64,000 nt of DNA from Otis tarda (taxonomy: Eukaryota > Chordata > Aves > Otidiformes > Otididae). Of this stretch, positions 60,360 to 64,000 are shown in pieces. The notes under the pieces were generated by a model. The model did not search any database and had not been told where the DNA came from. It saw only the letters and a program-made list of their open reading frames with translations. The stretch covers positions 50,545,001 to 50,609,000 of the forward strand of contig CM048552.1 in assembly GCA_026413225.1 (NCBI GenBank), given 5' to 3'. The position numbers were made by a program, and so were the translations under genes. Position 1 is the first letter of the stretch. The number at the start of each line of letters is the position of its first letter.

Positions 60360-62487
60360 GTAAGTGATAACTTTTTTTTTTTTTCCATTTCCTTTTCTGA
60401 TCCACAAGTCTTCCTCTCCTCTTTAACTTATCCTCTGAGCACCATCTTTGGTCTGTGTTGTTGGTTTTGGCTCAGAGTTTTGCTTGTTCTTCAGATAATA
60501 CTGACTCTGGTTTTCAGAGTTACTGTGCCAGGCAAATTAGGCACAAAAGAACAGGAAAAATATCAGTAGCCAGCTTGAAGATATTAAAAATGTGTAAGAG
60601 AAATTAAAATAAAATGTGTGAGAAATTTAAGGAACCTGCAGAAACTCTAAGGTCCCTAGTCAGACTGTGTGGGGTAGACCTGAAGGTTGATCGTTCTACC
60701 CCAGATAGTTAAAAATAGTTTTATGCTACCTTTACACCTATTCTCTGCAACATCACTTTCTAGCCAGTTCAGTTTCTAGCCTGGGCTTGCCTGAGATCTG
60801 CTTTAACTTGCAATCACCAGTTTCAGGTTCCCCGTCTGGCTTGCAAATGTCACGTTAGACAGACTGTTACAGAACGTACAAGTTAGAATTTTGATTTATT
60901 TTTTTCTACTATGATACAGGGATGATATCCTCAAATGTAGCTTCAAAATAAAAGATGTCAAGCAATATGAGAAGTTAGGGGTTTCCCTTTCTCAGAGAGT
61001 TCTGCTGAGTCCAATTGCTATTTATTTCTTCTCCATTATCTCAAGAGGACAAAATTTCCTCTGAAACCTCTTATCTTTGGTTGTCTTTTTTCGTGCTCCC
61101 TTTTCCCCAATGAATCAAAGGTATTATCTTCACAGCTTTTTTTAGCCTTACTTTCTGGAGTTGGAGACACTACCAAAGAATATGGAAAACGTGTTTCTCC
61201 TGCTGCACACTACAGTAGGGTACCGAAATGACTCAGGATGTGTTGGAGGAGGGCAGAGTTTCCTCTTGCACACAGTCCTGAAACAAATGTTTTCCATTAA
61301 AAGTAGAATGCAAGTTATTGCGAATTACATCAATTTTGGAATTAAACTTTTGACTAGCTATCTTATGGTTTCATAAATAATCTCATTCTGTCAATGACAG
61401 AACTAAACAGATTTTGTACTTTGAAATGTCAGACTTCTGTCACTAATGTGACATTTGCAAGCCAGACGAGGAACCTGAAGCTGCTGAGTGCAAGTTAAAG
61501 CAGATCTCAGGCAAGCCCAGGCTAGAAACTGAACTGGCTAGAAAGTGGCATTGCAGGTAGCATAAAGTTAACAGCTTCTATTGGAGGGCTTTACAGAAAT
61601 ACTCTCCTTTTCCCTCCTGTGTTCTCACTAGATGCAAAGATGCACGTGTTCAGTGTTTGTTGGGTTTTGTTATGACATCTTAACCTGAAGTGTTTTGTGA
61701 TTATAGTTTGGTGCGGTATGCAAATTAAAATTTCAGGGGGCTTCTTTGATGCATATATTTGTCTTCAAGATCTGTGTATTTGTCTTGAAGAACTATAGCT
61801 GTAGGTAAAAAAAATAGCAAATGCTTATCATGGCATCAAATCCGTGAGTAAGTAACTCCCTGCGGTTTGCTTAGAGTTTAGCAAGTGTGAGGTCTTTAGA
61901 GTCCCATGCTGTTTCATGTTTGGATTGAATTCCCTTGGGAAAGGTCACAGAAACCTGCAGGAGAGGACTTCACTGCCTTGCCTGAGGGCTTGAGTCCAGT
62001 GCATTGACCCTCCTGTTATTAAGTGTCCACAGGTGACTTTTTGTTAACTAATTCATAATATCTCTCTCTTTCTAATTTTTGTTTGTTTGTTAATGACCTA
62101 AATTATGTCATGATATTAAAAAAAAAAGTGTTTACTCTTTTATTAATGATCTTTTACCAGATACAGTACCTCCCTAATTCTTACGCAAATAAATATTGGC
62201 GTAATCTGTGGCATGTTTCCAGGTATTGTTACTATCTAGGTCAGCTCACAAAGTCAGTGTGATGCATCCTGCAAGTCTGAACTGTTAGGTAGTATGTGAG
62301 TTTTTAAAGTTAAGCAAGTTTAATAAAAATGAAGTAGCTACTTCTGATATATCTGAAATATTCCTGTAGTCTTTGGGAAGAGATGGTTGTCAGTAAAGTG
62401 TCTTAGTGTTTTGCTTGTTCTGATAATGTTAAGAATTTACTTATTCCTTACTAATGCCTGTTTTTTCTCTCGCCCATTTGTGGTAAG
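60360..62487 (+). other. VEZT: VEZT intron 3 (2.1 kb)
   Basis: This phase-0 intron contains a striking inverted repeat (arms at 60721-60858 and 61443-61566) around a 584-bp spacer. Otherwise nothing is recognised. A small hairpin also occurs at 60671-60702 (GGGGTAGA ... TCTACCCC). Confidence 0.9.
60721..61565. repeat. Long inverted repeat, possible TIR element
   Basis: The arms at 60721-60858 and 61443-61565 are reverse complements, with a perfect 58-bp core (60755-60812 with 61489-61546) and about 90% agreement elsewhere, apart from a roughly 14-bp insertion in the left arm. The outer ends are TTATGCTACC and its exact complement, flanked on both sides by AGTT (60717-60720 and 61566-61569). 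This could be a target duplication or chance. The spacer has no transposase frame. It may be a non-autonomous element or an intronic inverted duplication. Confidence 0.85.
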
Positions 62488-62663
62488 GATGTTGGATTCC
62501 GATTTGACACGCTCCGTACCATCCTGCAACAGGAAGTTCTGCTGCAGGAGGATGTGGAACTGATTGAGTTCCTCGACCCCAGTATCCTGTCTGCAGGGCA
62601 GTGTAAGCAACAGGAAAACAGACAGCTTCCAACGCTACGCTCCCTAGCAACTCCTAATATTTG
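62488..62663 (+). CDS. VEZT: VEZT coding exon 4
   Basis: This 176-nt exon (58 codons, residues 88-145, plus two bases of Trp146) has an AAG acceptor after a pyrimidine-rich stretch and an ATTTG/GTATTG donor. It reads [34 protein letters not shown] and, at the end, SLATPNIW. This is nearly identical to human vezatin up to the point where DLSMLFAFISLL opens the transmembrane segment in the next exon, which lies outside the window. The frame beyond 62664 soon stops, confirming the donor. Confidence 0.96.
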
Positions 62664-64000
62664 GTATTGTACAGAGAATATCTACCACTATATTCACTGA
62701 GAAACAAACAAAAAAAAATGTTGTGTTTTCTTTATATAAAATGCAGCAGTAAAGTTGCCACTTTTTTCCTTAGGTCTTTGAGTCTGATCCACTAGTCCAC
62801 AGATTTATGGATAGGCATGGTTTTTTTGCCTTGGGCATTATATTGAAAGAGTGAGTTTTATCCTGAGATAGCCACATTAACATAAGTGGATATTTACAAA
62901 CCCTAATCTGTGCTGTAAGGAAGAACTAACATGGTTGATTAATTCATTAATTTCAAAAGCTATACAGTGGTGATTTTGATAAACGAGACATGATTGTGTA
63001 AACTGAATTGGAAAGTGTTTTCTTTGCTGTGATCTTCACAAAGTATATTAATAGTAGAGGAGGCCAATTAATTTTCACGGATGTAGAATACCGGAAGAAT
63101 AGACTAAAGAATATTTAAAAGTCACACATTCAGAGGCTGGTGAAATTCACTTTAGAATTCTGAAGGAGCTAGCTGCAGCACTGTCTGAGCGGCTACCACC
63201 TGTATTTGAAAAAAAAAAAAACAGATGGTGGGTGTTCTGACAGAGTGACTTGCTTAGAAGAAAGAGCCTAGTGCTATGTTTTCATACCTATGTTAGGAAA
63301 ATAGACTGAATTATTCTAAAATCACGGCAGGTTAAAAAAGCCAACCATTTAAGATGTAATATGTTATTACCAATGCTCTCCGTCAAACGAGAACTTTTGA
63401 ACCAGATTTTCTCCAGTGGTTTGTCCTGGTCCTAGTACTATTCATTGTTTCTTTAACTGTTCAGATGATCAAGTATACTTAGAAAAACGGTGAATATTGC
63501 TCGCCTTACAGGTGACACCAAGTTTGTAAGTGTTTTGGCAGAATGGAGTTCAAAAGTAGCTTGACCAATTGGAGAAATATCTTTAAATCAATGTAAAAGT
63601 CAGTAAAGAAAAATGTCTAATGCTACACTTGGGAGAGAAAGTAACAGACACAAAGTGGTGAATCATTGGGTAGGCAGTACTACTTCAGAAAAGGGTCTGC
63701 ACATTGTTGCAGAGCATAAATTGAAAGAGTCAGCAAATTATCAAAAAATGGGAAATCTCATCCTGGAGCCCATGTTATATGCAGGAGATAGGAATTTTAC
63801 TTTTCTCTTTCCCTAGGCCTTGTGTTAGACTACAGCATCTGGTTTTGGATGCCACAATTTGAGAGGCATAGGTAATTTAGAGACAGTCCAGAGAATATTC
63901 CAAAGAATAATTAGTTTAGAAAACATAATCTTTTGGAAACATTAGATTGTGTGTTAGGATTGTTCGGCCAAAATGGAGAAAATTGAGATGGGATGGAACA
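62664..64000 (+). other. VEZT: VEZT intron 4, partial
   Basis: This intron sequence after the GTATTG donor runs off the right edge. The last 590 bp are an old LINE remnant (63410-64000); the remainder shows no recognised feature. Confidence 0.85.
63410..64000 (+). mobile_element. Ancient CR1/L3-type LINE remnant, sense, partial
   Basis: The plus strand shows scrambled but ordered CR1 ORF2 blocks: a VLVLVLF-like stretch near 63425-63445, GTGACACCAAGTTT (the DTKF block after the active site) near 63512, an MSNATLGRE string at the CKVLHLGR position near 63613, and a TTTTGGATGCCACAATTTGAG stretch near 63841-63861. Frames are broken throughout. It is the same age class as the antisense remnant at 40890 and continues past the window. 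Confidence 0.65.

Noticed and set aside
1-64000. CRISPR arrays, bacterial operons, tRNA/rRNA genes
   Set aside because: No regularly spaced repeats, ribosome-binding sites, cloverleaf or rRNA motifs were seen; spliced exons and CR1 elements show this is vertebrate chromosomal DNA.

Overview
This window is vertebrate, almost certainly avian, nuclear DNA. It holds the 5' parts of two neighbouring genes in head-to-head orientation, with small exons spread over AT-rich introns. The avian call rests on many CR1 LINE copies ending in the ATTCTATG-type octamer tail and on a solo LTR of the ERVL-like kind common in Neoaves. Reading all exons together identifies the genes. The minus strand carries FGD6 (FYVE, RhoGEF and PH domain-containing 6) and the plus strand carries VEZT (vezatin). 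The same head-to-head pair is known at human 12q22.

Layout, FGD6 (minus strand, right to left): coding exon 1 at 35385-35397, giant exon 2 at 23923-26347, exon 3 at 6283-6430, exon 4 at 2515-2582 and exon 5 at 2392-2422. All splice phases join in one frame, giving 895 residues: a long disordered N-terminal region, an acidic linker and the first helix of the DH (RhoGEF) domain. The rest of DH, both PH domains and the FYVE domain lie beyond the left edge. Layout, VEZT (plus strand): coding exons at 35835-35870, 52654-52788, 60270-60359 and 62488-62663. These encode about 146 N-terminal residues and stop just before the membrane segments, which lie beyond the right edge.

Between the genes is one CpG island (about 34850-36350). 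Only 437 bp separate the two start codons. This spacer has a CCAAT box, GC boxes, two oppositely oriented ZNF143/THAP11-like elements and a dense G-run cluster, and no TATA box, as expected for a shared bidirectional housekeeping promoter. A 9-codon upstream ORF in strong start context overlaps the vezatin start codon.

The introns hold nine CR1-type LINE pieces, young and old. Two near-terminal copies face each other and could form a long RNA hairpin. There is also a 539-bp solo LTR with a 5-bp target duplication, an unassigned inverted repeat with 58-bp perfect arms inside VEZT intron 3, a 128-bp direct repeat of unknown origin in VEZT intron 1, several two-copy minisatellites and ordinary low-complexity tracts. 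I found no tRNA, rRNA, CRISPR, bacterial or complete viral gene. I see no new enzymatic system. The most unusual items are the VEZT overlapping uORF, the paired promoter motifs, the intron 3 inverted repeat and an exon-like segment in FGD6 intron 3 that would truncate the protein if spliced in.
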